Shown piece by piece: positions 15,412-24,564 of a DNA stretch of 64,000 nt. The DNA is from UBA8752 sp965657965 (GTDB taxonomy: Bacteria > Bacteroidota > Bacteroidia > Flavobacteriales_D > Sanyastnellaceae). The notes beneath the pieces are model-generated. The model searched no databases. It worked only from the letters and a program-made list of their open reading frames with translations, and was not told the DNA's origin. The stretch spans positions 27,460-91,459 of the forward strand of contig CBFHQM010000006.1 of NCBI GenBank assembly GCA_965657965.1, given 5' to 3'. The position numbers were made by a program, and so were the translations under genes. Within the stretch, counting starts at the first letter, position 1. The number at the start of each line of letters is the position of its first letter.

Positions 15412-18006
15412 ATGTTCAGAATGACCTCACGACTTCGCCTACCCAGCCTACTTCTTACCCTCTTCTTCTTCGCACAGCCACACATTCAAGCACAAAACAG
15501 CATTGGACTTGAAATTGAAGTGGTCTCCGAAGACATCGGCTTGCTCGTCGGTGCTCTCGGCATTACCGACTTGACGGGCTACAGCACAACCCGTCTGTAC
15601 GTTAACAACATGGCGCCCACGGACTTTTTGTCCTCCATCTCTGGTGACGCCACGAACTCCACCCTCGTCAACACCACAACCGACTTCTATCACGCCACCC
15701 TGGGCGCAGGTACACCCAATGGCATCAACAGCTTGCTGTTTCCTGTCTATCCCGACCTGGCTTACGACAGCTGGGTCACCATCGGACTTGAAGGCGTTCC
15801 CAATGCCGCTGCAGGAGAAGCCACCGTCAGCACAGTTCAGTCCGCTACAAACCCTTGGTTGACCAACTTCGATCCCGGAGCAGGACTCGCAGGCGGAAAC
15901 ATCGCCATTGACGACGCCATCGGTGGCGCGTGGTACGCGCTCAACGGCGATGCCAACGGAATCGCAGGTCCCGACATGAAAGTGTTGGCCGGTCAGTTCA
16001 CCACCACGGGAGAACTCAGCGGCCAGCTCTACGTCCAAATTTTCCTCGATGGAGATGGTTCGGATGAGTTCCGAGACACTTTTTACTTCGGTGCCGGCGG
16101 ACCTGTTTTGGGATGCACGGATGCCACCGCTTGTAATTACAACTCAGAAGCCACCGACGATGATGACTCCTGCGAATTGCCCGCAGACGGACTGGACTGC
16201 GATGGCAACTGCCTCGCTGACGCCGACCTCGATGGCATCTGTGACGAAAACGAAATCGCAGGGTGCGACGACGACACCGCTTGCAACTACAGCGAAACCG
16301 CCACAGACAACGATGGGTCTTGTACGTATGCAGACGCCGGTCTTGACTGCGATGGCAACTGCCTCGCTGACGCCGACCTCGATGGCATCTGCGACGAAGA
16401 CGAAATCGCCGGATGTACCGACACTGCCGCAAACAACTTTGATCCGCTCGCCACAGACGACGACGGAAGTTGTCTGTATGCCTGTGGTCCAGAGTGGGGA
16501 GAGCCCAACACCTACCCTGGCGTGGCCACTGTCCTGGCCTTGGTCACCATTGAAGGCGAGAACGCAAACATGATGGACGCCGTAGGTGCCTATGTCGGGG
16601 ACGAACTCCGAGGCGCAGCCGACATCATCGAGTTTGAAGGCGCGACATATGTGAGCATGACCGTGTACATCTCAGGAGGAGAAGAAGACGTCACGTTTGT
16701 CCTCTTCAACCAAGATGAGTGCGCCACCTGCACCATGGACGGAGGCATCACAGCCATGTCCTTCGGAGAGTATGGCAGCTTTGAATCCCCATTGATGTTG
16801 GACGCCAACTGCAGCGCAACCAGCCTCTCTGTGGAGCTCAACGAGGGATGGAACTACGTCTCCACCAACCTGATGCCAGACGATTATGCCATTGCGAACC
16901 TGTTTGACGCGGCATTGGACGGCGCCCTACTGAAAGCATTGGGCGATGCCGACTTCGCCTTGGGCAACAGCTACACGCCTGGCATTCCCAGTGTATTCAA
17001 CTCGCTCCAAAGCCACAGCGATGCCGCTGGATATGTGATCAAATTGAACAGCGCAGCCACTTGGACAAGCCAAGGCATGCCCTTGGAGGCCAGCAATACT
17101 CCTCTGGATCTGAACGAAGGTTGGAACATCATCGGTTACGTACCTCAGGTCGCCTTGTCCGTGGAAACCGCTCTCGCCTCCATCGAGGGCAATGTGGGAA
17201 CGGTCATTGATGGCCAAAACGGCACCGTGTGGAATCCGGCCAATCCCAATGAGTTCAACAGTCTCCTCAACCTCGAGCCCGGACGCGCTTATTGGCTCCG
17301 GATGCTGGAGGCGAGCACTTTGCTCTACCCCAGCGCCGAAGACATTGAGACGAATGGCTTGGGCATCGACGAAGAAGAGTCCGCCAACAATGCAGCCACA
17401 TCGACAACGGGGTGGACTGTTTCTCGCGGACCCTTGGCCTCTGCTGTTGCAGCCGAAGTTCGATTGGACGACCAACCGGTCTCAGGTGAAGCTTACCTCG
17501 GCGCCTTCGTCAATGAGACTTGTGTCGCAGTGCGTGCGCTCACGAGCCTCGACAACATGACCGCGGCTCAACTCGCCGTGATGCTCGAATCGTCTGCCGA
17601 CGTCACCTTCAAGTTGTGGCTTAACGGCACTGTATTGACCTCTGACGATCACCTGATGCTCAATGGAGGCGAAGAGTTCGGACAAGCTGGAAACGTGCTC
17701 CCTATCCTGCGCTTTACATCGGCAACCAATGGGGTCGCCAATGTCGCCGTCGTGACCGACCTCACACTCTCTCCCGTTCCGGCTTCGACCGAAGCATGGC
17801 TGGACTTGAACGTCAATCAAGTCGGACAATTCAACATTCAGGTTTTGGATGTTCGAGGAGCACAAGTGGCGGTCTTGCACGATGGTGAATTGACAACTGG
17901 CCAACACCGCATCGGCATCCATGTCGGCACTTGGGCCGCAGGAACCTATTTCGTGAAAGGCGTGAGCCCTGCGGGCGCCTTCCGAAGCCCCTTCATTGTC
18001 GAGTAA
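15412..18006 (+). CDS. T9SS-exported multidomain protein with unnamed N-terminal domain and GCTD repeats
   Basis: An 864-residue exported protein. After a signal peptide (cleavage near HIQAQN, residue 28) comes the unnamed domain of about 190 residues shared with two other proteins in the window (about 31-228; core YDSWVTIGLEGVPNA and GQFTTTGELSGQLYVQIF). Three GCTD-type cysteine repeats with intervening DCDGNCLADADLDGICDE units follow (about 233-360). Then there is a region of two similar halves containing NEGWNYVSTNLMPDD and NEGWNIIGYVPQVA, and a type A T9SS sorting domain (about 785-864: SPVPASTEAWLDLN ... YFVKGV). It is probably attached to the cell surface. The gene has its own ribosome site and terminator and stands alone. 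Role unknown; adhesion or matrix formation is an inference. Confidence 0.85.
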   Translation: MFRMTSRLRLPSLLLTLFFFAQPHIQAQNSIGLEIEVVSEDIGLLVGALGITDLTGYSTTRLYVNNMAPTDFLSSISGDATNSTLVNTTTDFYHATLGAGTPNGINSLLFPVYPDLAYDSWVTIGLEGVPNAAAGEATVSTVQSATNPWLTNFDPGAGLAGGNIAIDDAIGGAWYALNGDANGIAGPDMKVLAGQFTTTGELSGQLYVQIFLDGDGSDEFRDTFYFGAGGPVLGCTDATACNYNSEATDDDDSCELPADGLDCDGNCLADADLDGICDENEIAGCDDDTACNYSETATDNDGSCTYADAGLDCDGNCLADADLDGICDEDEIAGCTDTAANNFDPLATDDDGSCLYACGPEWGEPNTYPGVATVLALVTIEGENANMMDAVGAYVGDELRGAADIIEFEGATYVSMTVYISGGEEDVTFVLFNQDECATCTMDGGITAMSFGEYGSFESPLMLDANCSATSLSVELNEGWNYVSTNLMPDDYAIANLFDAALDGALLKALGDADFALGNSYTPGIPSVFNSLQSHSDAAGYVIKLNSAATWTSQGMPLEASNTPLDLNEGWNIIGYVPQVALSVETALASIEGNVGTVIDGQNGTVWNPANPNEFNSLLNLEPGRAYWLRMLEASTLLYPSAEDIETNGLGIDEEESANNAATSTTGWTVSRGPLASAVAAEVRLDDQPVSGEAYLGAFVNETCVAVRALTSLDNMTAAQLAVMLESSADVTFKLWLNGTVLTSDDHLMLNGGEEFGQAGNVLPILRFTSATNGVANVAVVTDLTLSPVPASTEAWLDLNVNQVGQFNIQVLDVRGAQVAVLHDGELTTGQHRIGIHVGTWAAGTYFVKGVSPAGAFRSPFIVE
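15502..16102 (+). other. Unnamed 190-residue domain, copy A
   Basis: Coding segment for the N-terminal domain of the protein at 15412. Shared features with copies B, C and D are a TxRxY strand, DFLSSISG, TTxxFY, the invariant YDSWVTIG, a GGAWYALNGxxNG turn and KVLxGQFTTxGxLSGQ. Confidence 0.75.
16195..16391 (+). repeat. Exact 47-base direct repeat, 150 bases apart
   Basis: Positions 16195-16241 and 16345-16391 are identical and in the same frame; they encode the DCDGNCLADADLDGIC spacer between cysteine repeats. Exact identity at the third codon positions suggests recent unit duplication or conversion, and makes gain or loss of a 50-residue unit likely. Confidence 0.9.
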
Positions 18007-18030
18007 GAATCACGAACCAAACCAAAAGAA

Positions 18031-18057
18031 AGCCCGCCACGTGCGGGCTTTTTTTTT
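18031..18057 (+). terminator. Intrinsic terminator
   Basis: Stem AGCCCGC (18031-18037) and GCGGGCT (18043-18049) with a five-base loop, followed by a T run to 18057. It lies 24 bases past the stop of the 15412 gene. Confidence 0.9.
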
Positions 18058-18177
18058 GAGCTTTCCGTTTGTGCTTAAAAGACAACAAAGTCAGCAGTAA
18101 GCTAAGTCCCCCCAGCCCCCTGTCTTTGAATCAGGCAAGAGTGCGCATGGAGATAGGAAAGCGTTACTGGGCTCCAG

Positions 18178-21105
18178 TTAAGGACATACGTTCCCGAAGA
18201 CGGAGAGCAAGGCCAAGACATCAGAGACGCCGATTGCACCATCGCCATCGATGTCTTCCTCACAGACTGTAAGACCCACACACAAACCAAGGGACGCATC
18301 CCAGAATGTATTTGGGCCACAAAATTGAGTGCCGTCCAACGGAACACCGGGGCAGTCACATGCACCGCACTCACCAAAACAAGCCACGGGCAACTCCGTT
18401 GTTAAGGCCACAGGAATCGCCGTGCGATTGAACCCGCCAAAGCCATCCGACAAGCCACAGGATTCCGGCACATTTTCGGCCATCTCCCAATCCGACATCA
18501 ACAAGAACTTATAGGTGAACTCCGCATCGCCCACCACCGTGGTCTCCAATGTCCAGAGCCCCGCACTGGTCTCATTCATCGGCGTGGCGGCGGCATCCCA
18601 ACCCTGAAAACTACCGGCCACATTGACCATGGTCGGCGTTGGTTCTACACAGGACACATCCACTTCGAACACCACGGAATAGGCGCACGTCCCATTGTCG
18701 AGCGTAGCCCCCGAGTCAAAATTGACCGCATCCTCGTCGGTACATCCAGGAAAATCCAAGTTTGCCGTGCATGCCGCACACGCTCCGAAGCAATGAGGCC
18801 CGAAGACATCCGGTCCTGCCACAACAATTTGCCGATTGTAACCCCCAAAACCGTCCCCATTTCCGCAGCCTTCAGGCACACTTTCCCCGGACGACCAATT
18901 TGTGCCATTGACAAATTTGTAATCCACAACTGTGCCCGCATTGGCCTCAAAAGACACCGTCCAAATCCCTTCGCCTTGATCCACCATGGACGTACTCCCA
19001 GGGGACCAACCTTGAAACGAGCCTGCTACGTGCAAGCCAGCGGGAGACAGCACCCCCGATTCCATCAGATCGTAAGCATCAACAGCCAACGTAACGGTGT
19101 ATGCACAGACCCCTTCCTCGCCAAAATTGACAGCTTCTGAATCCAGACAATTGCTGCTGAGCAAGAGTGCGTCCTCGGGAGACACGGGGGTCACTGGCGT
19201 GTCCAGCCACAAATGCCATTGGCCAGGCGCAAAAAAGTACCCCGCCCCCAAGTCCGAGACCTCAAGGGTGTCCCCGGAAAGGGCGTCGAACCAAAGTCCT
19301 GTATGGGAAAAGCCAGGGCTCATTGAGAATCCGGTGACGTCAAAATTTCCGCACAACACTGCATTTTGATCCGGCGAATACAAGTGGAGGCGCTTGCCCA
19401 TTCCACCAAAATCAATGTTGTAGTCATACGTGGAAAAGACAGGAGCATCCCGTTTCAATTCACACAACGCCTTAACGGAACGGGCCAAGTGCTGTCGCTC
19501 CGGAACCAAAGCCAAGTCCGACCATGGATCTGGTTTCTCATTCAGTTTACACCCCTCCTCATAGGATCCGTTTCCACAATCGTAAATCGAAACATCATAA
19601 CCAAACTCGCCCCATTGGTACATCATTTTGGGGCCGGGCAAAGCCAACAAAAAGGCATGCATCATGGCCAAACGGTTCAAGCCCTCGTCCAACGACTTGA
19701 CGTCATAGTCCACGGCGGACTGTCCGTACAAGAACAAATCATGAGCCACACGCTGCTCGTCGTGGCTTTCGGCATACGCCACCAAATTGGGCCAATCCCA
19801 ACCGCGAGCTTGCCAAGAGGCCCAAGAAAAATCTCCCCCATACCCCAACGCAGCCTGGGTGAATTCGGTGGTCGACTTGCCCCAAAGCAAAAAGCCGCCA
19901 TTGGCCAACGCCGTTTCTTCGGAATTGTCTCCCAAATGCTCCAAGATCATGTACGTACCCGGGTAATCAGACCAAATGTGGTTCGCGTAGTCAAAAAGGA
20001 TGTCGACCCGCTGCTGATCGTAAGCGCTCCACGCTCCAATGTCTCCCAAAGTATTGCTCTGGGTTAAGCCTTTGGACAAGTCCACCCGAAAACCATCCAT
20101 GTGAAACTCAGCGAGCCAATGGTCGAAAACACGCTTCCAGAATTCCTTTGTCCATGGGTCACCATGGTCAAAATCAGATCCCAGTCCATAGGGATGAATC
20201 TGATCTTCATTGAACCAAGGATTGCCCGCCGAAATCCCACCATCTTCATCTTGGTACATGCGCACCAAAGGGTCCAGGCCAAAACTGTGGTTCGGAACGA
20301 TATCCAGAATCACAGCAATGCCGTTTGCATGTGCCTTGTCCACCAAACGCTTCAAAGCATCCTCGGTACCATAAGCTTTGTCCACGGCAAAACGTGGCCC
20401 GGGATTGTAACCCCAGCTCAAGTTCCCGTCGAACTCGCTCACCGGCATCAATTCAATCGCAGTAATGCCCAGCCACGCCAAGTGATCCATTCGCTGACTC
20501 ACCGCATCAAAGGTTTGCGCATCATCCCAGTCCCGCACCAGCAACTCGTAAATCACCAACCTGTCTTGCGCAGGCCGTTGAAAGTCCGCATCCCCCCACT
20601 GAAATTCAGGGGCCTCCGTGCGGAGTGCACCGACTGGCCAAGAAGCAACCTCGCTGGGATATCTCGGGCGCGCGGGAAATGTGGACGCCTGAATATAACC
20701 GTCGTTCCAAGGGTCCAAAATCAAGGGGGCAAATGGATCGGCGACCTCCAACGTGTCGTCAATCAAATAATGAAAACGCTGCCACTCTCCTGGCGCAATG
20801 CCATCTACCTCCAACCACCAAGTGTTTCCATCTTCGGACCTGTTCATGAGAGCGGCATCCCCAATGAACCACTCATTGAAATCTCCTCGAAGGTGGACAT
20901 GGTCTTTTGATGGGGCCCTGAGCTGAAAATGAACCCGGTCGGGAGCCAAAATCTCCACCCCATCACGTCGGCCCTCGGGCGGGTCCTGGATGAGCCCTTG
21001 ACCGTCAAAAGTCAAGGGGAAACAAGCCAACAAAACACCAGTAAATGCTCCTAAAAAACCCGTTTCAAACCGGCGGTAAAAAAAAGTGAGGGTAGAGGCC
21101 TCCAT
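18178..21105 (-). CDS. Secreted GH13 (alpha-amylase family) enzyme with dockerin-like C-terminus
   Basis: A 975-residue exported glycoside hydrolase. The N-terminus has a hydrophobic segment (residues 16-36), then a CBM48-like module (FQLRAPSKDHVHLRGDFNEW, about 59-135). The GH13 barrel follows with all four regions: DIVPNH (268-273), GFRVDLSKG with nucleophile Asp342, ILEH with acid/base Glu389, and ESHDE (446-450). A beta domain closes the catalytic part near residue 655. Two E-set modules (VAGSFQGWSPG, VAGSFQGWDAA), each ending in a CFGxCxxC motif, flank one GCTD-like repeat. The end is a dockerin-like loop (DIDGDGAIGVSDVLALL). It should cleave alpha-glucans at the surface or outside the cell; debranching or maltogenic specificity cannot be told. 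It diverges from lpdA across 45 bases. Confidence 0.88.
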   Translation of the reverse strand: MEASTLTFFYRRFETGFLGAFTGVLLACFPLTFDGQGLIQDPPEGRRDGVEILAPDRVHFQLRAPSKDHVHLRGDFNEWFIGDAALMNRSEDGNTWWLEVDGIAPGEWQRFHYLIDDTLEVADPFAPLILDPWNDGYIQASTFPARPRYPSEVASWPVGALRTEAPEFQWGDADFQRPAQDRLVIYELLVRDWDDAQTFDAVSQRMDHLAWLGITAIELMPVSEFDGNLSWGYNPGPRFAVDKAYGTEDALKRLVDKAHANGIAVILDIVPNHSFGLDPLVRMYQDEDGGISAGNPWFNEDQIHPYGLGSDFDHGDPWTKEFWKRVFDHWLAEFHMDGFRVDLSKGLTQSNTLGDIGAWSAYDQQRVDILFDYANHIWSDYPGTYMILEHLGDNSEETALANGGFLLWGKSTTEFTQAALGYGGDFSWASWQARGWDWPNLVAYAESHDEQRVAHDLFLYGQSAVDYDVKSLDEGLNRLAMMHAFLLALPGPKMMYQWGEFGYDVSIYDCGNGSYEEGCKLNEKPDPWSDLALVPERQHLARSVKALCELKRDAPVFSTYDYNIDFGGMGKRLHLYSPDQNAVLCGNFDVTGFSMSPGFSHTGLWFDALSGDTLEVSDLGAGYFFAPGQWHLWLDTPVTPVSPEDALLLSSNCLDSEAVNFGEEGVCAYTVTLAVDAYDLMESGVLSPAGLHVAGSFQGWSPGSTSMVDQGEGIWTVSFEANAGTVVDYKFVNGTNWSSGESVPEGCGNGDGFGGYNRQIVVAGPDVFGPHCFGACAACTANLDFPGCTDEDAVNFDSGATLDNGTCAYSVVFEVDVSCVEPTPTMVNVAGSFQGWDAAATPMNETSAGLWTLETTVVGDAEFTYKFLLMSDWEMAENVPESCGLSDGFGGFNRTAIPVALTTELPVACFGECGACDCPGVPLDGTQFCGPNTFWDASLGLCVGLTVCEEDIDGDGAIGVSDVLALLSVFGNVCP

Positions 21106-21150
21106 AAGCGTAAGATACGACCCCTATTTTCGCACCTCCAATACGTTCAA

Positions 21151-22539
21151 ATGAAATACGACATCTTGGTGCTGGGCAGTGGTCCCGGCGGATACGTGAC
21201 CGCCATTCGCGCTTCCCAACTGGGGAAAAAAGTTGCGGTCGTCGAGCGCGAAGCACTCGGCGGCATTTGCCTGAACTGGGGGTGCATTCCCACCAAGGCC
21301 CTCTTGAAGAGCGCCAACGTTTTTGAATACATCGAACACGCCGAAGACTACGGCATCAAAGTGGCCCAACCGAAGGTGGACTTTGGAGGAATGGTCAAAC
21401 GGTCCCGTGGCGTTGCAGACGGAATGTCGAAAGGCGTTCAGTTCTTGATGAAGAAAAACAAAATCGACGTCATCATGGGCGATGGCAAGTTGATGCCTGG
21501 CCGAAAGGTCGAAGTCACCAATGCAGACGGTGCGAAACAGGTGGTCGAAGCCGACCACGTGATTGTCGCCACCGGCGCCCGCAGCCGAAAATTGCCCAAC
21601 CTGCCCCAAGACGGGAAAAAAGTCATTGGCTATCGTGAAGCCATGACCATGGAAAAGCAACCGAAGAAGCTCGTCGTGGTGGGTTCCGGTGCCATCGGTG
21701 TCGAATTTGCCTACTTCTACAATGCCATCGGCACAGATGTGACCATTGTTGAGTACATGCCCAACATCGTACCAGTCGAGGACACTGACGTGTCCAAGCA
21801 ACTGGCGCGCAGCTTCAAGAAAGCGGGCATTAAAATCATGACATCGAGCGAGGTGACGCAAGTCGACACCTCCGGCAGTGGAGTGAAGGTTCACGTAAAA
21901 ACCAAAAAGGGCGAAGAGGTCCTCGAGGCCGATGTCGTTTTGAGTGCCGTCGGCGTTGTCGCCAATATCGAGAACATCGGTCTCGAAGAAGTGGGCATTG
22001 CAACAGACCGAGGCAAAGTGATTGTCGACGACTTCTATAAGACCAACATCCCTGGCTATTACGCCATCGGAGATTGTGTCCCCGGCCCCTCTCTCGCGCA
22101 CGTTGCAAGTGCGGAGGGAATTCTGTGTGTCGAAAAGATTGCAGGCCACAACGTGGAGCCCATCGATTACGGCAACATCCCCGGTTGCACCTACTGTTTC
22201 CCTGAGGTGGCCAGCGTGGGCAAAACAGAACAAGCCTGCAAGGACGAAGGGATCGACATTAAAATCGGCTCCTTCCCGTTCAGCGCTTCTGGAAAAGCCA
22301 GCGCTGCAGGCCACAAGGATGGTTTTGTGAAGCTGATTTTTGACGCGAAGTATGGTGAATTGCTTGGTGGACACATGATTGGCGCCAACGTTACAGAGAT
22401 GATCGCCGAAATCGTCGCCATGCGAAAATTGGAGACCACCGGACACGAAATCATCAAAACCATTCACCCTCACCCCACACTCAGTGAAGCGGTTATGGAA
22501 GCTGCAGCTGCGGCTTACGACGAGGTAATCCACCTCTGA
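21151..22539 (+). CDS. lpdA: Dihydrolipoyl dehydrogenase (E3)
   Basis: A 462-residue flavoprotein disulfide reductase that reoxidises lipoamide in 2-oxoacid dehydrogenase complexes. It has the FAD motif GSGPGGYVTAIRASQLG at residues 8-24, the redox-active disulfide GGICLNWGCIPTK (CxxxxC), the NAD-binding GSGAIGVEFA near residue 175, the second FAD motif YAIGDCVPGPSLAHVA and the C-terminal catalytic His/Glu pair in HPHPTLSE. It may serve the fused E1 encoded 7.5 kb to the left. Monocistronic, with a strong terminator downstream. Confidence 0.97.
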   Translation: MKYDILVLGSGPGGYVTAIRASQLGKKVAVVEREALGGICLNWGCIPTKALLKSANVFEYIEHAEDYGIKVAQPKVDFGGMVKRSRGVADGMSKGVQFLMKKNKIDVIMGDGKLMPGRKVEVTNADGAKQVVEADHVIVATGARSRKLPNLPQDGKKVIGYREAMTMEKQPKKLVVVGSGAIGVEFAYFYNAIGTDVTIVEYMPNIVPVEDTDVSKQLARSFKKAGIKIMTSSEVTQVDTSGSGVKVHVKTKKGEEVLEADVVLSAVGVVANIENIGLEEVGIATDRGKVIVDDFYKTNIPGYYAIGDCVPGPSLAHVASAEGILCVEKIAGHNVEPIDYGNIPGCTYCFPEVASVGKTEQACKDEGIDIKIGSFPFSASGKASAAGHKDGFVKLIFDAKYGELLGGHMIGANVTEMIAEIVAMRKLETTGHEIIKTIHPHPTLSEAVMEAAAAAYDEVIHL

Positions 22540-22565
22540 ATAAGCCCATTTTCAAGAACAAAGAA

Positions 22566-22587
22566 GGCGCCTGAGGGCGCCTTTTTT
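22566..22587 (+). terminator. Intrinsic terminator of lpdA
   Basis: Stem GGCGCC (22566-22571), loop TGAG, GGCGCC (22576-22581), followed by six T. It lies 27 bases past the lpdA stop. The convergent gene ending at 22607 could use the same stem, but its T run would be weak. Confidence 0.88.
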
Positions 22588-22606
22588 GTTGTGAATCGCA
22601 TAAAAG

Positions 22607-22957
22607 TCAATTGACTTTCAATCGAACCGGTTCTAACCGGATGGGTTCAGCTTGTTCTGGATGAGACGCTCTTTTCGACACGCCTTCATTCTTTCGGTTC
22701 CTCTTTCTTGCTCGGCGGTCCGCAGACTCAACCAATCGGTCGATGTGAACCAAATAACGGACGGCACTGCCCAACATCATCAAAGCCACAAGCAAGACCA
22801 CCACTCCAAGTGCACATTCCACAAGCCATAACGCTTCCTGCAATTCGGATAGACGTCGATAAACGCCATCTGCAACCACCCCCATACCCCAGGCAAAAAG
22901 CACCAGTCCTGCAGCACCGTGTCGGACGTATTTCTTTTTGGCAAGCTCGAGGGTCAT
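22607..22957 (-). CDS. Small membrane protein of unknown function
   Basis: A 116-residue protein with two predicted membrane helices (about residues 15-31 and 42-66, the second rich in Leu and Val: LGVVVLLVALMMLGSAVRYL). A basic cytoplasmic-type tail follows (RRARKRNRKNEG). I do not recognise the family. Its even hydrophobic pattern, plausible start and lack of a competing frame support a real gene. It is convergent with lpdA. Confidence 0.6.
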   Translation of the reverse strand: MTLELAKKKYVRHGAAGLVLFAWGMGVVADGVYRRLSELQEALWLVECALGVVVLLVALMMLGSAVRYLVHIDRLVESADRRARKRNRKNEGVSKRASHPEQAEPIRLEPVRLKVN

Positions 22958-23046
22958 CTCTTCTGGTCTAGACAGCCCTGAAGGTGCACCACAAAACCTC
23001 CTTTATTTATCGCGCTGCCGCCTCTATGCAATGGCAAAAGGGTGAA

Positions 23047-23913
23047 TTATGGCAGCCATCGCCTGTGCGGACGGGATTCCCCCTCCAACCAAACCGCGAA
23101 GAAACCACCTCCAACTGACTGAAAATCACCCAGCTCACTTACTCCCCCGTCGACCTTTCTGCCCAATGCATCTCGACGTTCCCAGGTACATGCCTGTCCC
23201 ACATTGTGTTCATAACCCCTTCTTCTCGACCGAATTGACCATTGCAGTGCCGTTGTTTCTTCGACCTGAAATGCGCTCACGACTCCGTTCAATTCCGGAA
23301 TGGAAATCGCATAAACATCCTCCATAAAGTCATTGGATGCTACACCCTCGGAAAACACCTGAACGTTCAACTGCCCCGAGATCACCCCGTCGGTTGTGAA
23401 TTGTCCGACCAGCACCTTCAAGTCCTCTCCAGCCGTCCCATTGGAACTACCTAGAGTGACAAACCATGCTCCATCCACATCCATTACCAAGTCGTTGCCC
23501 GACTCAAAATCACCAACCCAGACGCCCGTCTCTGGCGGGAAAACCCCCACTGGAATTTCGCCCGCCGCGCCGTTTGGCGCCACATCGATGCCGATGGTTA
23601 CCCAGCTGTCGTATTGCAACGACGGCAAAATGTCAAACAACAAAGGATTGTTGTTGTTGGGCGTAGCCCATCCATCCTGATCCTGATAAAATGAAGTTGT
23701 CGTCTCTATCCGGCCTTCCATGTCGTCCCAGCCCGATATCGAAGTCAAGTAATCCGTTGGATTGACCAACTTTAAATACAACCTGGCCGTGGTCATCCCG
23801 GGAATGCCATCCACTGAGACCACCTCCCATTCAAAAGAGTACGGCGCAGCGGATTGCTGCGCTTGAGCAGTCTGTACTGCCAAAAAGAGAAGTAAAGAAA
23901 TCCAACCTTTCAT
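23047..23913 (-). CDS. Secreted protein consisting mainly of the unnamed 190-residue domain
   Basis: A 288-residue protein. A signal peptide (MKGWISLLLFLAVQTAQAQ) precedes one copy of the unnamed domain (about residues 24-222) with DYLTSISGWDD, TTTSFYQ, the YDSWVTIGID core and KVLVGQFTTDGVISGQLNVQ. This is the smallest protein in the window carrying the domain, and so the best reference for its limits. The tail (about 240-288: RRDALGRKVDGG ... FFAVWLEGESRPHRRWLP) resembles a short or degenerate T9SS sorting domain. Function unknown. It lies 62 bases downstream of the OB-fold gene on the same strand. Confidence 0.78.
   Translation of the reverse strand: MKGWISLLLFLAVQTAQAQQSAAPYSFEWEVVSVDGIPGMTTARLYLKLVNPTDYLTSISGWDDMEGRIETTTSFYQDQDGWATPNNNNPLLFDILPSLQYDSWVTIGIDVAPNGAAGEIPVGVFPPETGVWVGDFESGNDLVMDVDGAWFVTLGSSNGTAGEDLKVLVGQFTTDGVISGQLNVQVFSEGVASNDFMEDVYAISIPELNGVVSAFQVEETTALQWSIRSRRRGYEHNVGQACTWERRDALGRKVDGGVSELGDFQSVGGGFFAVWLEGESRPHRRWLP
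23250..23850 (-). other. Unnamed 190-residue domain, copy C
   Basis: Coding segment for the domain in the 288-residue protein. It keeps YDSWVTIG, the GAWFVTLGSSNGTAG turn and KVLVGQFTTDGVISGQ, but is clearly more distant from copies A and B than these are from each other. Confidence 0.72.
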
Positions 23914-23975
23914 TCAATGAAGGTGCGGCTGATTGTATTTGACTCGCTGCACCATGGGGATAAAGCGTTCAGCTT

Positions 23976-24383
23976 TCATGGCGCACCTTCCAAAAGAACA
24001 GCGCCATCCATGCGCACTTCTTCGAAGAGGTCGTCATATCCTGTTACCCGACCCTTCAACCGAATCAATTCTCCCACATCGGGGGTACGGTGCTGTCGCG
24101 TGGTATCCCATGCTGCAATGACCCCACCTTCAAAGACAAGCTGTCGATCGTTGTTTTCGGCAACCACCCCAAACAGCTCTACCACTGCATTTAAATGGGC
24201 ATTGGCGCCCTCATCGGCGCTGGCCATCACGATTTGAAGTTCTGCCGGTACCATTTTGAATTGCGCGGCTTCTTCGCCCACATCGCGATGTGGCTGCTCC
24301 AAAAGCGACCAAACCATCGCCGCCCCCAACAACGCTGCACCCAACCCGAGTACCATTGCTCTTCTTGCCTTGACCCTGTCCAT
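23976..24383 (-). CDS. Membrane-anchored OB-fold protein (tRNA_anti-like)
   Basis: A 135-residue protein with an N-terminal membrane anchor or signal segment (residues 9-27, AMVLGLGAALLGAAMVWSLL) and an OB-fold domain: VVELFGVVAENNDRQLVFEG, then IRLKGRVTGYDDLFEEVRMD. It resembles the tRNA_anti-like family of envelope proteins in Bacteroidota, whose role is not established. The hairpin plus AACCAAAACC element (copy 2) stands 24-66 bases upstream of its start. Assignment rests on fold pattern only. Confidence 0.6.
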   Translation of the reverse strand: MDRVKARRAMVLGLGAALLGAAMVWSLLEQPHRDVGEEAAQFKMVPAELQIVMASADEGANAHLNAVVELFGVVAENNDRQLVFEGGVIAAWDTTRQHRTPDVGELIRLKGRVTGYDDLFEEVRMDGAVLLEGAP

Positions 24384-24406
24384 GCTTCGAATCTAATCCA
24401 AATACA

Positions 24407-24449
24407 GACGGCCCGGTGCGCGTTCGCACCGGGCCGTCAAACCAAAACC
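24407..24449. repeat. Hairpin plus AACCAAAACC element, copy 2
   Basis: Perfect 14-base stem: GACGGCCCGGTGCG (24407-24420) pairs with 24425-24438 around a CGTT loop, followed directly by AAACCAAAACC (24439-24449). Same order and same loop as copies 1 and 3. No T run follows the stem on either strand. The flanking stretch up to the next gene (24450-24564) holds no gene that I can support. Confidence 0.65.
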
Positions 24450-24564
24450 TGTCTTGTCATGCGCTGTGCGCACTTCCAATGTTCATCATCTAAACTGCAC
24501 GAAGTCGGCTACGTCCCAAATGACGTACATCAACTCCCAAAATGACTTTTGTCATGCAAGGCCC

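Noticed and set aside
23047..23290. Frameshift in the C-terminal part of the 288-residue protein
   Set aside because: The tail looks unusual, but alternative frames do not give a better sorting domain; the RRDALGRK segment fits a short T9SS-like tail in the present frame.
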